From the NCBI GenBank assembly GCA_964035575.1, contig OZ037896.1, positions 1,054,001-1,118,000 of the forward strand: 64,000 nt of DNA, written 5' to 3'. The notes under the pieces are model-generated. The model was not told where the DNA came from and ran no database searches. It saw only the letters and a program-made list of their open reading frames with translations. This document shows, piece by piece, positions 1-10,860 of this stretch (position 1 is its first letter; each line of letters starts with the position of its first letter). This stretch comes from Rhynchopus sp. YZ270_cl-10 (Eukaryota > Euglenozoa > Diplonemea > Diplonemida > Diplonemidae). The translations under genes were made by a program, and so were the position numbers.

Positions 1-435
1 CACTTTTTGAATCCATAAATCAAAAAAAAAACCCCCCCGGGTCAAGTCTTGACAAAAAGGGGGGTGTGTATTAGTTCTGAGAGGGGGGGAAAGGGGTGTG
101 TCTTCAGCCACTCGAACTTCTTGTTGTGTAAGTGGTTGCACTTTATCGGCAGCACTGCTGCAACCCTCCTCCCGCATCGTGCTCTCCCTGAACTAAAGTA
201 AATTTTTTTTTTCAGCAGTTTCGAGCTCAAGTTTTTGTAAAGTTTTATTTTCTTTTAGAAAAAAACGGAATTTTTTTTGTCCGTCAAGTTCGAGTTGAAA
301 TAAACAAAAGAAAACGTGTCGGTGTGTTTTGTACATGTTAAAGAACAACATAAAGTTGAAGAAAAAAGTGGGGATGGCACAAAAAAAAAAGTGGGGGAGG
401 TGCGAAAATACACCATTCTACAGTACCTTACCTTT

Positions 436-960
436 TAGAAAAAACTTTTGGTTTGTATTAGTGTAGACTGATTAAGGGTTTTGATTTTTTTGCAGGTATT
501 GCATTTTGTTGATCACTACTTTTTATTTTTCTTTTTTTTCTTTTTTTTCTTCTTTTTTTTCTTTTTTGCTTGCTGTTAGTCTAGACACCCGAGGATGCGT
601 TCCACTTCAATCTAAAAACGTTTGGGGGTATGGGTATGGGAAGTTTCGTTCGATATCCGTTTTAAGACACAAGTTGAAAGTGCAAATGCCTCACCGTTCA
701 TCGGCGGACGCAGGCACTACCAAAAAAAATTTCAAAAAAAAAAAAAGAGAAAAAATGGAGATTGAAGGGGGGAGAGGGGAGGGGGGGGCAAAAATATTTA
801 AAGTGTGTTTGTTCTGAATTTGCGCTGAGATCCAGCATTTTTGTGTCACAAAAAATATATGGGGTGGTTGGAAAGAGTACGCTAAGCTTCTCTGTGCTTC
901 GTCACCAAAGAATTGAAAGTGCAAACGCCTCACCGGACATCGGCGGACGTAGGCACTAGA
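436..960. repeat. Dispersed modules F (reversed) and H (two copies)
   Basis: Positions about 436-476 and 570-620 hold two reversed, diverged copies of module F, whose core in the forward direction reads CTCGGGTGTCTACACTAA. Positions 676-717 and 915-957 are two copies of another unit (module H) with the shared core CATCGGCGGACG followed by TAGGCACTA or CAGGCACTA. The spacers are T-rich or A-rich. No gene is seen here; the short reading frames overlap homopolymers and do not look like protein. Confidence 0.6.
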
Positions 961-2011
961 ACACTGGGAGGGGAAACACATAATTGTAACACAAACACGC
1001 GAAGATGGGAAAGAGAGAAAAACTGAAGGAGGATCTCGTATGAAGAGTGACCAGTGAATCCACACGGTGGTCCGATCAGAGCCCTGACAGGTGTCAGTAT
1101 GTCGTAATAACGTAATTTTCACGCCCGTCGCGCCCGTCGCGCCCGTCACGTTATGTCCCCAAACAGGGACACCATGCAGACAAAAGAACGCTTCCTCACT
1201 TTCAATTGAAGTTATCAAAGAACAAAATGATGATCCTCACCGCAAAAAAAAATAGAGGCAAAAAACAAGAGAGTTGCCTTAAGAAAAGAAGGGAGGAGGG
1301 AATGTTGGTAGTGTACGTTCGTAAAAAACTCGTTCCACTTTGTGTTCGTTATTTAAATAGTTATTTTTTTTCTTCTTTTTGCACAAATATAAAAAAAAAT
1401 CAAATGAATTGGACCCTACAGCTGGGTCTAACACAGGCCTGCTAAACAGTGACGAAAATCGTATTTTTTTGGGGCTTGAAATTCGGTTTAGCAACAGGCT
1501 TGGTCTAACAAATTGTATTTTTTTTTTTTTACTTTTTTTTTTTTTTTATCACACACCCCCGTTTGCTCACACCTTCGCGTCCTTTTTGCATTCTCCGAGA
1601 AAAAGGACGGTATCGGAATGAACAAAAGGGGTAAAGAGACAAAAGGCTCCGTCACATCGGTTCGATGCCGTGAGCACCTACATTCACCTACCTACATTCG
1701 AGAGGAAAAAGGTAAAGTTCTAAGCTGTCCAGGAAGAGGTGAGCTGTCTGTCAAGGCTTACCCCTATACAAGCCATCCCTCTAACGGGTCAGAGTGAAAG
1801 GGAGAAAGAGGAAAACCCCTCCTTGACGCGCAACAAACTTTGCTTTTTTGCCTTTTGGGATTCACCTTTCAAATATACAAAAAATAGCCTGAAATATACC
1901 CCCTCCTACCCAATCCCATAACCCCCACCTATTTTCCACAAAACCACACACAGGAACTCTCAGAGGGACAAAAAAAAAAAAGTACAAAAAATTGTTGTTC
2001 CTCTAAGCTCC
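961..2011. other. Intergenic, low complexity
   Basis: No gene is supported. The stretch has A-runs and T-runs, a CGCGCCCGT triple repeat near 1120-1148, and a small imperfect inverted pair around 1405-1510 (GTCTAACACAGGCCTGC against a diverged reverse copy). It lies downstream of the J-domain/AlgH gene and may include its 3' UTR. Confidence 0.5.
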
Positions 2012-2845
2012 TTATCTCCACATAGCTTCAAGGCAGGTTTCGTCCAATGGAAGGACCCGAGAGTGTGATGCAGCCTCCCTCCCTATGTCGTCAGGCCTCA
2101 TGCACAGAAGCGACCGCTCTTCGGAGGGGTCCACCACTGCCCAGTCCTGCATACGCAGTTCCTTCTCGAGCTGCCCAGCACTCCAGGTCACATACCCGGA
2201 GTAGATTCGCGTCGCTTTGCTGTGCACCAGATCAGCTGGGGTGGGTTCTTGCGTGATATGCCCTGAAGCATCCAGCAAGGTAACAGCGGTATCACATTCT
2301 ACAGGACCTCCACAGCCTGTCCACATCCCTGGCCGGAATGACCCAGAAAACGACCACTGTTTATTCAACACTACACCACAGGATGCACTCCGGTGGGCCA
2401 TCACCAAGACCACCAACCCACGATATGCCCCATACTTCCCCAGAAGCATAGTGCCCTTGCGGATACCATGGAGGGTTTCACTGCGGCCAGGTTTAATAGT
2501 GGGAAGGCGGGTGAAGGTGAGGGGGCATTCAGTTGTGAAGGAGATGCAGCCGCCAACACCACGAATGGTGGAGGTTGGGGTAGGGGTGGCAGTGCGGGTA
2601 GTGGGGACACCAGAACAACGTGCTGCAGGGGTCTGCTCTAGGGATTGGAGAAGGGTCTTGTAGGCTACCTGAAGGCCCTTAAAGTCTGCTGCATTGCCTC
2701 CAAGGTCGGGGTGGTGCACTTTAGCGAGCTCCAGGTAGCGTTGGCGCAGGTCGCGTGAGTTTGTCATATGCTGGCTTAACCCTAGCAAATCAAATTCACT
2801 CCCGCATGCCTTCTGCATTGCGTGGAGCATCCGGGCAGGCTTCAT
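2012..2845 (-). CDS. J-domain / AlgH (UPF0301, DUF179) fusion protein
   Basis: This is a 277-residue protein starting MKPARM. Residues about 18-70 form a J domain with the HPD motif at 45-47 (KVHHPDLGG), the loop by which DnaJ-type co-chaperones stimulate Hsp70. A Thr/Pro-rich linker follows. Residues about 125-245 match the AlgH/YqgE family: GVVLNKQ, GGPVECD, and IYSGYVTWSAGQLEKEL before WAVVDPS. The AlgH fold has no agreed biochemical role. An upstream GTG-initiated extension exists, but it is encoded by a pyrimidine tract that looks like a splice acceptor, so ATG at 2845 is preferred. The fusion suggests an Hsp70 partner that delivers or remodels an AlgH-bound substrate; that is inference. 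No targeting peptide is obvious. Both domains are clear, so the two-domain call is firm while the cellular role is not. Confidence 0.85.
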   Translation of the reverse strand: MKPARMLHAMQKACGSEFDLLGLSQHMTNSRDLRQRYLELAKVHHPDLGGNAADFKGLQVAYKTLLQSLEQTPAARCSGVPTTRTATPTPTSTIRGVGGCISFTTECPLTFTRLPTIKPGRSETLHGIRKGTMLLGKYGAYRGLVVLVMAHRSASCGVVLNKQWSFSGSFRPGMWTGCGGPVECDTAVTLLDASGHITQEPTPADLVHSKATRIYSGYVTWSAGQLEKELRMQDWAVVDPSEERSLLCMRPDDIGREAASHSRVLPLDETCLEAMWR

Positions 2846-2925
2846 TGTCCCTGTGTGTTCTTCTGTGAAGGGGAATTTGTAGAGGAGGGGAAGGGGAAGG
2901 GGGAGGGGGGAGGAGAAGAGGTTAT
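2846..2925 (-). promoter_or_regulatory. Probable trans-splice acceptor of the J/AlgH gene
   Basis: Read on the minus strand, about 45 bases of almost pure C and T are followed by CTTCACAG and then, 18 bases after that AG, by the ATG at 2845. A second AG (ACACAG) lies closer still. This is the arrangement of spliced-leader addition sites in euglenozoans. Confidence 0.5.
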
Positions 2926-2956
2926 AATATATGAGATGATCCCTAAGCAGCGCCAC

Positions 2957-4540
2957 GTCATATGGTGCACTGTGGTGCCCTCAGTGGAGTGAAAACAGGT
3001 TTTTGGTGATTTTCACTACCGTTCTTCCCGCGAATCTGTACACCTTCAGCATGATGGTGGGAGAGGGAGAGATGGATGAAGTAAAAAAAACAAAAGAAAG
3101 AGGGGAAAAAAGAGGAAAACTTTAAAGAGGAAAAGGAACAAAACTAAGGTCAACTCTCTGGGTGTTGGGGGGGACAACACAATTTGTTTTTGGGCTAGCG
3201 CTTTTTCTATTCCCCCTTCATCCCCCCTACCCCCTTTAGAGTATTTTTTTGTACTGAACAGCACAATAAAAAAATCCCCCTCTCTAAAATACTTTGAGAC
3301 ATATAACAACTCTAGTCCGTAACGTTGCGATGCTCCCACAATGCATTAAGGATTTCTGTACTTATTTTATTACGCACACTACTTTGTGAGCGGAAAGTAT
3401 CACGTCGTTCACTCACCCAACCGTGCTCCGCAACACCACCACCCAGCAGGTTATTTTTAGTGTGTGTGGAAGCGTCAACGCATCAAACAACCACAAGATA
3501 TATGGGGGGGTGAGGGAACGACAAATGACACTTTTTGCACACAGAAGGGTACAAAACCTTATTCACTAAAAGAGTGTGGCAAGAGAGATGAGAAAAATTG
3601 AGACCTTTTTCATTATTTTTTTTCTCAGGGGGCTCCCTAAAAAGGAGTATTTTGGATAAAAAGGTTCAAAAAGCGCGTGGTTTCTGGGTCAAAAAAGAGG
3701 GAAAAAATAGTGAGGGGAGTTGGGTCCAGTCATAGGGGGTATAGCATATTTTTTGGAAAATTCTTCAAAAAAAACGACAATTTTTGCTGGGCACAATGCA
3801 AATTTCAGAAAAATCCCAATTTTCGACTGGTTGAGCAAATTATGGCCCACCCACCCCGATTGTGTGTCAAAAACAGACTTCAGAATGTTTCTAGAAAGTA
3901 TTACCCTTATCAGAGGGCGCAGTGTCCGACAAGGGTCACAGACAGAACGCGATTTAATTGGGGTCAAACGCCGAAGGAAAAGGAAGGGTGCAGTATGGCG
4001 AGAGAATAAAAGTAGCGCACCGTGCGCCTTGGGCGCAAGCTTGCAACCCACACTTCGCGTGACATAGTTTGGCACTAAAAACGTGCAATTTTGAGCGCAA
4101 TTTTTAGAAATGTTGCGTACCGTGGCTTCGCCATGGGTGCCATGACCGCCGTTTCTTTTGTAAATGTATTGAGATTACTGATACTGCGTGTGCCCAGTGC
4201 AAATATCAATGTAGTGTCGAACTCCGCAGTAGGATAACCGAGGAATTCTCACATTCTGCCGGAGGCCCCGAACGAGCTGGGTTGGGCTCGACCGAGTAAT
4301 GACCGAGTTTCAGCGAAAACCACCAAAACCTATATTCCCCTGGGGTTTAGTTCTGCGACAGCTGAGATGTGTAAAAAAACACCACTATTCTGCCTCAGTA
4401 CAAGTCCCAACCTGCTTGTTCGTTTTTCTTTTCAGACGGTCACTCAATTTTTCGACTCGCTGCGTTCGCGGACAAACCATCAACCCCCCCACGATTTCCC
4501 AAAAACCTGACAGCTAGCATCAGGCCTGCGCGGAAAAATC
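2957..4540. other. Intergenic, no gene recognised
   Basis: A mixed stretch with A-rich and T-rich runs. 3660-4080 has more balanced composition and open frames on both strands, but none looks like a known protein and all lack a good start context. Nothing else is supported. Confidence 0.45.
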
Positions 4541-4812
4541 TCAAAAACGGGAGAGAAAAATAAAACAAAAAAAATCTCGGATTTTCAGCGAACAGAAGGA
4601 TCCACCCAGCACCGGGAGAGGAGAAAGGTATCGCTTCCGCCTCGTCGCAAAATCGATAGTGCGTTCGCACTGCTCACACTTGTACTGAACCCGTAAATGC
4701 CAGACGTCGTCCGTGTTCCACGTCACGTCGATAAAATCCTGCACCAATGTGTACGCACTGCCGATGCTGGACACCGTAGTGTTCTCCTGCATGAGGTCTG
4801 ATGCCGCATGAT
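4541..4812 (-). pseudogene. Coding-like fragment of unknown origin
   Basis: The minus-strand frame through 4620-4795 has balanced base composition and protein-like residues, including WNTDDVWHLRVQYKCEQCE with a CxxC pair. The frame then runs into A/T-rich DNA. No family is recognised. It could be a lone exon, a decayed gene or a transposon remnant. No acceptor or donor pair could be assigned with confidence. Confidence 0.25.
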
Positions 4813-4889
4813 GGCAAGGAATGGCGCTGCGAGCACTATAACATCTACATTTAAAATTCAGGTTCGGTATGACCTAGAGCTCCGAACTG

Positions 4890-4995
4890 CGCCGCAGGCC
4901 CCCAATTGCATAGGGGGGTCTGGGGGGCGTATGCTTTACGCCCCCCAGTGGGGGGTTTGGGGGGCAAAGCCCCTCAATGGGGGGTTCGCGAACGA
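4890..4995. repeat. G-run rich inverted segment
   Basis: Several runs of five or six G alternate with C-runs: GGGGGGTCTGGGGGGCG, then CGCCCCCCAG, then GGGGGGTTTGGGGGGC. It can form a hairpin (TGGGGGGCGTA against TACGCCCCCCA, 4921-4948) or G-quadruplexes. No coding role is seen. Confidence 0.55.
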
Positions 4996-5317
4996 CCACG
5001 TTTTAGACCCCCACAGATGCTCAAAAGTGTCAAATTCTGGTTTTAATGGCCTCAAATCGTCGAAATTAGCCCTATATAGGCGGAAAAAAAAATTTGCGAG
5101 AGTCCCTTTCTATAAATGGGTCATACTATAGAAAGTGGGGTGGGAGGGTCCGTAGTCCGAGGGTCCGTAAACATTCGAAAACATACGAAAACATGCGTTT
5201 TTCCCAGTTTTGGCTGGCAAAAAACATTTTTTCCCCCTTTGTATCTCAGTTTTGGCAAAGGTAAAAAACACTTTTTGAACTTTTTTGCGATTTTTTAACA
5301 TGTTTTAGGGAGCCCCC
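4996..5317. other. Intergenic, no gene recognised
   Basis: Mostly A/T-rich with a duplicated GAGGGTCCGTA motif near 5144-5170 and repeated GAAAACAT units at 5175-5195. Probably the 3' UTR and spacer after the SWIM-domain gene. Confidence 0.4.
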
Positions 5318-5791
5318 TCACTGCCTTTTTGGAGACCCTTTGCGCGAGGGTGAAACAGCGTGGGTAGATTTCAGTCGTGTCGTGAGGTAGGTGCGGAAGT
5401 CTGCATCGGAGACAAGCTTTGCACGGAGAGGGGGTTGTTGGCAGTCACGCAGCTGCACCGCGATGAGGTGTTTGCACCAATGCACTTCCCCCGTTGCAAC
5501 GCTGCTCGCGAAGTACTGGCAGGGGCAGAAGTCCGCAATCACCACATACTGACTCTCTGACTTCCCCTTCACAATAAAAAGCTCGCGGTTTGATTCTGTC
5601 CGCACCTTTGACACCCAACCCTTATCTAAAATCTCCAGCGCCGCTCCGAGATGCTTCTCAAACAGAACGTTCATCTCCTGCATGGCGACCTCCCCTACCC
5701 CTTCGGGCCTGCTTCGGATCTCACGCTTCACCAACTCCCATGCAGTTGACACATGAAGGCAGGAAGGGTCCCACCACTCTCCATCTGACAT
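5318..5791 (-). CDS. SWIM zinc-finger protein, ZSWIM7/SWS1-like
   Basis: A 157-residue protein. The SWIM zinc-binding motif CxCx(n)CxH is complete: C89, C91, C106, H108, in CPCQYFASSVATGEVHWCKH. The layout before it (an alpha-helical N-terminus, then ALEILDKGWVSKV and short beta strands up to QYVVIADFC) and the overall length match ZSWIM7/SWS1, a roughly 140-residue subunit that pairs with a RAD51 paralogue (SWSAP1 or Shu-complex partners) to promote homologous recombination. A C-terminal basic Ser/Pro tail (SPSRKGSPKRQ) is extra. ATG at 5791 is the first start in the frame and lies downstream of GCTCCTTTAG. If the assignment is right it acts in the nucleus in recombination repair; other short SWIM proteins remain possible. 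Confidence 0.75.
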   Translation of the reverse strand: MSDGEWWDPSCLHVSTAWELVKREIRSRPEGVGEVAMQEMNVLFEKHLGAALEILDKGWVSKVRTESNRELFIVKGKSESQYVVIADFCPCQYFASSVATGEVHWCKHLIAVQLRDCQQPPLRAKLVSDADFRTYLTTRLKSTHAVSPSRKGSPKRQ

Positions 5792-6534
5792 CCTCCCCTC
5801 TTGTGTAGCCTCACCTAAAGGAGCTAATAAATCGAAATATCAGAAAAAAACTGAAAATATGGACTCAAATAATTACCACTCTAACATAGAGTGAATCATG
5901 GTGAAAGAGAGAGGGAGAGGAAAGCGTGCCAGCAAACTTTAGGTATGGAAATGTCTGCAAATAGTCTTCCGGAATTGCCTAAGGGAAAGCATCGCTTAGC
6001 CTACAGAGTGAGTACAGAATGCAGTATTGGAGAGAGAGAGAGAAAACGGAGGTGACAGCGAAGGAGAGCCGGGTGTGGAAGAGTGAAGGGTGGAAAGGAG
6101 GGGAAGGAAGGGAAGGGAAGGAGAGGGAGGAGGGGGTCGTATTCATTTAACGTTGGACCAATCATCCGACTCGCTTTGTGGTCAAACCAGGGTTGTGGAG
6201 GGAGAAGGGGGGGGACAAAAACGCGGGTGTTTCTTCAAAAAGGGTATTGCACTCTTCAGACCGAACACGTTATATGTCTCGAAATATAAAACGACGTTAA
6301 CACTCCGTATACCACAAAGGCAGTTGCTGCAACGTGGTGACACAGAATGCGAAGAAAACAGCAAAATTGCAGCGTTGCGAGAACGATGCATCAGGACATC
6401 TCTTCAAAACAAAAATTAAACAGGGGAGAGGAAAAAAGAAAAAAAAGAAAAAAAAAATGTGCAAGCTGTCGTTGCAGACACGTTAATCTCTCTCTAGCTA
6501 TTTCTCAAACAAATTAGCATCCACTTATCATCAC
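5792..6534. other. Intergenic between SWIM gene and cyclophilin copy 1
   Basis: Purine-rich (GGAAGG and GAGAGA runs at 6030-6130). It includes the left copy of a duplicated 186-bp segment (6121-6306) whose partner lies at 10482-10660. The stretch 6306-6534 probably holds the 3' UTR of cyclophilin copy 1. No gene is seen. Confidence 0.5.
6121..6306. repeat. Duplicated 3'-flank segment, left copy
   Basis: This segment, from GGGAGGAGGGGGTCGTATTC to ACGACGTTAACACT, recurs almost unchanged at 10482-10660. Both copies lie a few hundred bases past the 3' end of a cyclophilin gene (copies 1 and 4), so it was carried along in duplication of the array. Confidence 0.8.
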
Positions 6535-7281
6535 TCACAGCTGTCCAGACTTCTCGATCTTCACCTGTAAATGTGTAAAGGGTAAATGTGGAAAATACCT
6601 CAGAGTGAAACAGTGCGCATATTGTGAATGTGGTATGTGATGATGATGACTGTCAAATCAACTTCCATAATACTGTACCCAGCAAACAAAAGAAAAACTT
6701 CGTCAAGAACCGAATAAACAAACCACACATACCGGCTTCGAGGTCTTTCCAGACTGGGATCCGACGGCCTCAATGGCCTTCACAACCTCCATTCCCTTGG
6801 TCACGGATCCGAACACAACGTGCTTGCCGTCCAACCAGGCGGTCTCAGCAGTGCACAGGAAGAACTGGGATCCGTTGGTTCCGGGTCCAGCGTTTGCCAT
6901 CGAGAGGATTCCGGCTCCAGTGTGCTGTGCGGCAAGAAGTGTTGCAAATGTAACAATAAGAATAAGCTTTACAAAGTAATAATTACGGCATCAAAAACAT
7001 GTCCATACCTTCAGGTTGAAGTTCTCGTCGGCGAACTTCTCTCCGTAGATCGACTTTCCTCCGGTACCGTTGTGGTTGGTGAAGTCTCCACCCTGGCACA
7101 TGAATCCGGGGATCACACGGTGGAAGGAGCTTGCGGCGAATCCGAATCCCTTCTCTCCAGTGCACAGGGCACGGAAGTTCTCAGCGGTCTTCGGCACAAC
7201 GTCGGCACGGAGGGTCACCTCAATGCGTCCGGCGGGGGCTCCACCAATGGACATGTCGAAGAAGCAGACGGGGTTGGACAT
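6535..7281 (-). CDS. Cyclophilin A (peptidyl-prolyl isomerase), copy 1
   Basis: Three exons on the minus strand: 7009-7281, 6733-6924 and 6535-6564 (273 + 192 + 30 nt), joined in phase 0 at both junctions, giving 164 residues. Introns are 84 and 168 nt, both GTATG...CAG. The protein starts [14 protein letters not shown] and ends VKIEKSGQL, a single-domain cytosolic-type cyclophilin that catalyses cis/trans isomerisation of prolyl bonds and binds cyclosporin. Active-site residues are present: Arg and Phe in [20 protein letters not shown], and Trp-His in [13 protein letters not shown] at 7281 is chosen because it matches the family N-terminus and lies 25 nt after CCCCACAG, a likely trans-splice acceptor. 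Product identical to copies 2-5. Its first intron is identical to that of copy 4. Confidence 0.95.
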
Positions 7282-7593
7282 TGTGAGTGAAGGTGTTGTG
7301 GGTAAGGCTGTGGGGTGTGGTGGTAGCTACATAAGTTAAAGATGAAAACAGATGAGAACAGATTCGTGCAGTCTACAGACATCTTGAATACGATCGGCAG
7401 TGGCAATCTTCGGGTAGGGACACATGCACCTCCTGTTTCTCATAAAAGGCACTGCACAATACTGTTTCGTCCCACAGCAGTTCTAACCAGTGAGGACACG
7501 CAACGGACGTTCCGGTATGTTCGTGTCAATAGCGGTGTTCCTAAAGCATAGCAGACAGATACATGTACTAAAAGTTATGTCTTTGTTTATTTA

Positions 7594-7748
7594 CGTTAAT
7601 TAAAAAGCACCGTCCTTGAGGTGCTATCTACACAATGAAACTGCACCTATCAGCAGAATGCCATGTGCATCAATCAAACTAAACACTAAACTAATATTCT
7701 CTCTCGCTCTCGCTCTTCTCAAACAAATCAACATCCACTGAGCATTGC
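7594..7748 (-). other. Shared 3' flank of cyclophilin genes
   Basis: A block starting TTACGTTAATTAAAAAGCAC and ending in CTCTCTCGCTC repeats lies directly 3' of copy 2. Related blocks flank copy 3 (about 8998-9185) and copy 5 (about 12199-12371). It is probably the 3' UTR. On the mRNA strand it contains GAG(A/C)GAG purine repeats of varying length. Confidence 0.55.
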
Positions 7749-8470
7749 TCACAGCTGTCCAGACTTCTCGATCTTCACCTGTAAATGTGTTGTGTGATGA
7801 CAATGTGCAATCAACATAAACTTAAACGCAGTATCCAACAACAAAGCCAAGCTCTCCAGATGAGGGCAGGCTGCTGACCATCCATCTGTCTGTCAAAAAA
7901 AGTACCCACAAAACAAACCACACATACCGGCTTCGAGGTCTTTCCAGACTGGGATCCGACGGCCTCAATGGCCTTCACAACCTCCATTCCCTTGGTCACG
8001 GATCCGAACACAACGTGCTTGCCGTCCAACCAGGCGGTCTCAGCAGTGCACAGGAAGAACTGGGATCCGTTGGTTCCGGGTCCAGCGTTTGCCATCGAGA
8101 GGATTCCGGCTCCAGTGTGCTGTGTGACAAGAAGTGTTGCGAATGTAAGGATAAGTTTTACAAAATAATAATTACAGCATCAAAAACATGTCCATACCTT
8201 CAGGTTGAAGTTCTCGTCAGCGAACTTCTCTCCGTAGATCGACTTTCCTCCGGTGCCGTTGTGGTTGGTGAAGTCTCCACCCTGGCACATGAATCCGGGG
8301 ATCACACGGTGGAAGGAGCTTGCGGCGAATCCGAATCCCTTCTCTCCAGTGCACAGGGCACGGAAGTTCTCAGCGGTCTTCGGCACAACGTCGGCACGGA
8401 GGGTCACCTCAATGCGTCCGGCGGGGGCTCCACCAATGGACATGTCGAAGAAGCAGACGGGGTTGGACAT
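7749..8470 (-). CDS. Cyclophilin A, copy 2
   Basis: Exons 8198-8470, 7928-8119 and 7749-7778 give the same 164-residue product as copy 1. Intron 1 is shortened to 78 nt; intron 2 is 149 nt and nearly identical to that of copy 5. An in-frame GTG-initiated extension to 8539 exists, but it crosses the conserved CCCCACAG acceptor and is not shared by the other copies, so ATG at 8470 is used. Synonymous differences such as GGCACC for GGTACC (glycine-threonine in NGTGG) set it apart from copies 1, 3 and 4. Confidence 0.95.
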
Positions 8471-9185
8471 TGTGAGTGAAGGTTTTGTGGGTAAGGCTGT
8501 GGGGTGGAGGTTGAACCGAAAACAAAGAAAACGTTGCATAGGATTAACCTCACCTCTCGTACTTCAGGTTATCTATTACGGTCTCCGTGAGAATCGCAAT
8601 AGCCTTTACGTCCTTGTGAGACTCTGTGAAACTCTGTGAGGCGATACTGCGAACGAGTGAAAAAATCTCTCCCCGTTCATAGATCACCCACGCTTTGTCA
8701 CCTTGATCGCAATTCATATCTCACAGGATCAGCTGTACGATATTACACGAGTGAGTTGTCTGGGATGATGGCATTTCCGCAGCCTTGGTCCGTAACTTTG
8801 GCACATCAGATGCAGTATGTGAGCCTGAGAATGGTACAACGCGAGAAGAAATTTAGGGGGGTAAAGAATTGAGTTAGTTTTTTTTGTTCGTGCTATGAAC
8901 GCAATCGTGTTGGTTCGTATCACTATTTTAGTTGCTATTTCCCAGGTATTGGTCAACATTTTCCTCACCTGAAACGACAACATTTCACACTACTTATTTA
9001 CGTTAATTAAAAAGCACCGTCCTTGTGGTGCTATCTGCACAACGGAACTGCACCTATCAGCAGAATGCCATGTGCATCAATCAAACTAAACACTAAACTA
9101 ATACTCTCTCTCTCTCTTTCTCTCTCGCTCTCGCTCTCGCTCTCGCTCTTCTCAAACAAACAAATCAACATCCACTGAGCATTGC
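8471..9185. other. Spacer between cyclophilin copies 2 and 3
   Basis: Positions about 8868-8998 resemble 12065-12200 (spacer between copies 4 and 5), both containing TTGGTTCGTATCACTATTTT; they are followed by the shared 3' flank. The stretch 8520-8860 has no counterpart elsewhere in the array. No gene is seen. Confidence 0.5.
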
Positions 9186-9952
9186 TCACAGCTGTCCAGA
9201 CTTCTCGATCTTCACCTGTAAATGTGTTATGATGACATAGACTCAAATTAAAAGAATAGTCAGTTAGTGTCCACAACACTAATTAATTTATTGGAAATGT
9301 TCAGACAACTCTTGCCCGAAGACACATGTTGAAATGGAACGAACTTTGTCTACAAACCCTGTCTGAGTGTTCCTTCCCTTCAAATAAAACAAACCACACA
9401 TACCGGCTTCGAGGTCTTTCCAGACTGGGATCCGACGGCCTCAATGGCCTTCACAACCTCCATTCCCTTGGTCACGGATCCGAACACAACGTGCTTGCCG
9501 TCCAACCAGGCGGTCTCAGCAGTGCACAGGAAGAACTGGGATCCGTTGGTTCCGGGTCCAGCGTTTGCCATCGAGAGGATTCCGGCTCCAGTGTGCTGTG
9601 TGACAAGAAGTGTTGCAAATATAAGAATGAGAATAAGCTTTACAAAGTGATAATTACGACATCAAAAACATGTCCATACCTTCAGGTTGAAGTTCTCGTC
9701 AGCGAACTTCTCTCCGTAGATCGACTTTCCTCCGGTACCGTTGTGGTTGGTGAAGTCTCCACCCTGGCACATGAATCCGGGGATCACACGGTGGAAGGAG
9801 CTTGCGGCGAATCCGAATCCCTTCTCTCCAGTGCACAGGGCACGGAAGTTCTCAGCGGTCTTCGGCACAACGTCGGCACGGAGGGTCACCTCAATGCGTC
9901 CGGCGGGGGCTCCACCAATGGACATGTCGAAGAAGCAGACGGGGTTGGACAT
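9186..9952 (-). CDS. Cyclophilin A, copy 3
   Basis: Exons 9680-9952, 9404-9595 and 9186-9215; introns of 84 and 188 nt. The product is identical to copy 1. Intron 2 differs from the other copies in its middle part (9240-9390). The 5' side keeps the conserved CCCCACAG acceptor, after which the upstream sequence is unrelated to the other copies. Confidence 0.95.
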
Positions 9953-9989
9953 TGTGAGTGAAGGTTTTGTGGGTAAGGCTGTGGGGTGT

Positions 9990-10860
9990 GGTGAACAAAT
10001 TCATTGTTGGAAACACTTTCAAACTACAGCACTACTCTCAAGGGTACACTTTTCGCCGACAGACAAGACAACACATAATCAGTACACAGCGCAGGCTGCC
10101 ACAACATCGACGATACCACGAAGAGCGAGTTCGGCAGTGAATGGATGAAGACACATCTGCACACATCTCTCGTGATAGTACGCATACATCTCCACGTCTT
10201 CTATCATCACTACCAGAAGCAAAATACCGCTACTCTACGCACAGAGCGAGTAAACAATGCAGCACGTCGAATAGAGAAACGGGGTACCTCCTAGTGGAAT
10301 ACTCCAAGCAAATACTGTCAGTACAGTCACACATGGTGTTCTCGGAAATCACACTCCCATAACAAACTGGAGTAAGGCAACGTCACGCTGTGTAAGGAAG
10401 AGGAGGTGGCTCACAGAGTCTGGCCGAGCCTGTTATCATACAGCGGTTGTAGCGAAGGAGAGCAAAGTGTGTAAAGGAGAGGGAGGAGGGGGTCGTATTC
10501 ATTTAACGTTGGACCAATCATCCGACTCGCTTTGTGGTCAAACCAGGGTTGTGGAGGGAGAAGGGGGGGGACAAAAACGCGGGTGTTTCTTCAAAAAGGG
10601 TATTGCACTCTTCAGACCGAACACGTTATATGTCTCGAAATATAAAACGACGTTAACACTTCAAAATAATTTGCGCAAACTAGCGGAACCATGTGCAGAG
10701 AGAGAAGGTAGACACTCTGCCTACATGATTACGTTTGCTTGTGGCGCCTTACGACATGTCTCCGGGGGTAAAGGGTGTACAAGGTGTACTTGTACAAAGG
10801 CTATATGTCTCTCTCTCTCTCTCTCTCGTATTAAACAAATCAACATCCACTAAGCATTGC
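9990..10860. other. Spacer between cyclophilin copies 3 and 4
   Basis: Positions 9990-10480 are unique in the window and show no convincing gene. Positions 10482-10660 are the second copy of the duplicated 186-bp segment. A CT microsatellite at 10808-10828 precedes copy 4. Small open frames here are AT-rich and lack family features. Confidence 0.5.
10482..10660. repeat. Duplicated 3'-flank segment, right copy
   Basis: Almost identical to 6121-6306, including the G-run GGAGAAGGGGGGGGAC and the terminal ATAAAACGACGTTAACACT. It marks a shared ancestry of the 3' flanks of cyclophilin copies 1 and 4. Confidence 0.8.

Noticed and set aside
691-1218. Minus-strand frame of 175 codons
   Set aside because: It crosses module H copies and poly-A tracts, has no domain and no good start; taken as chance.
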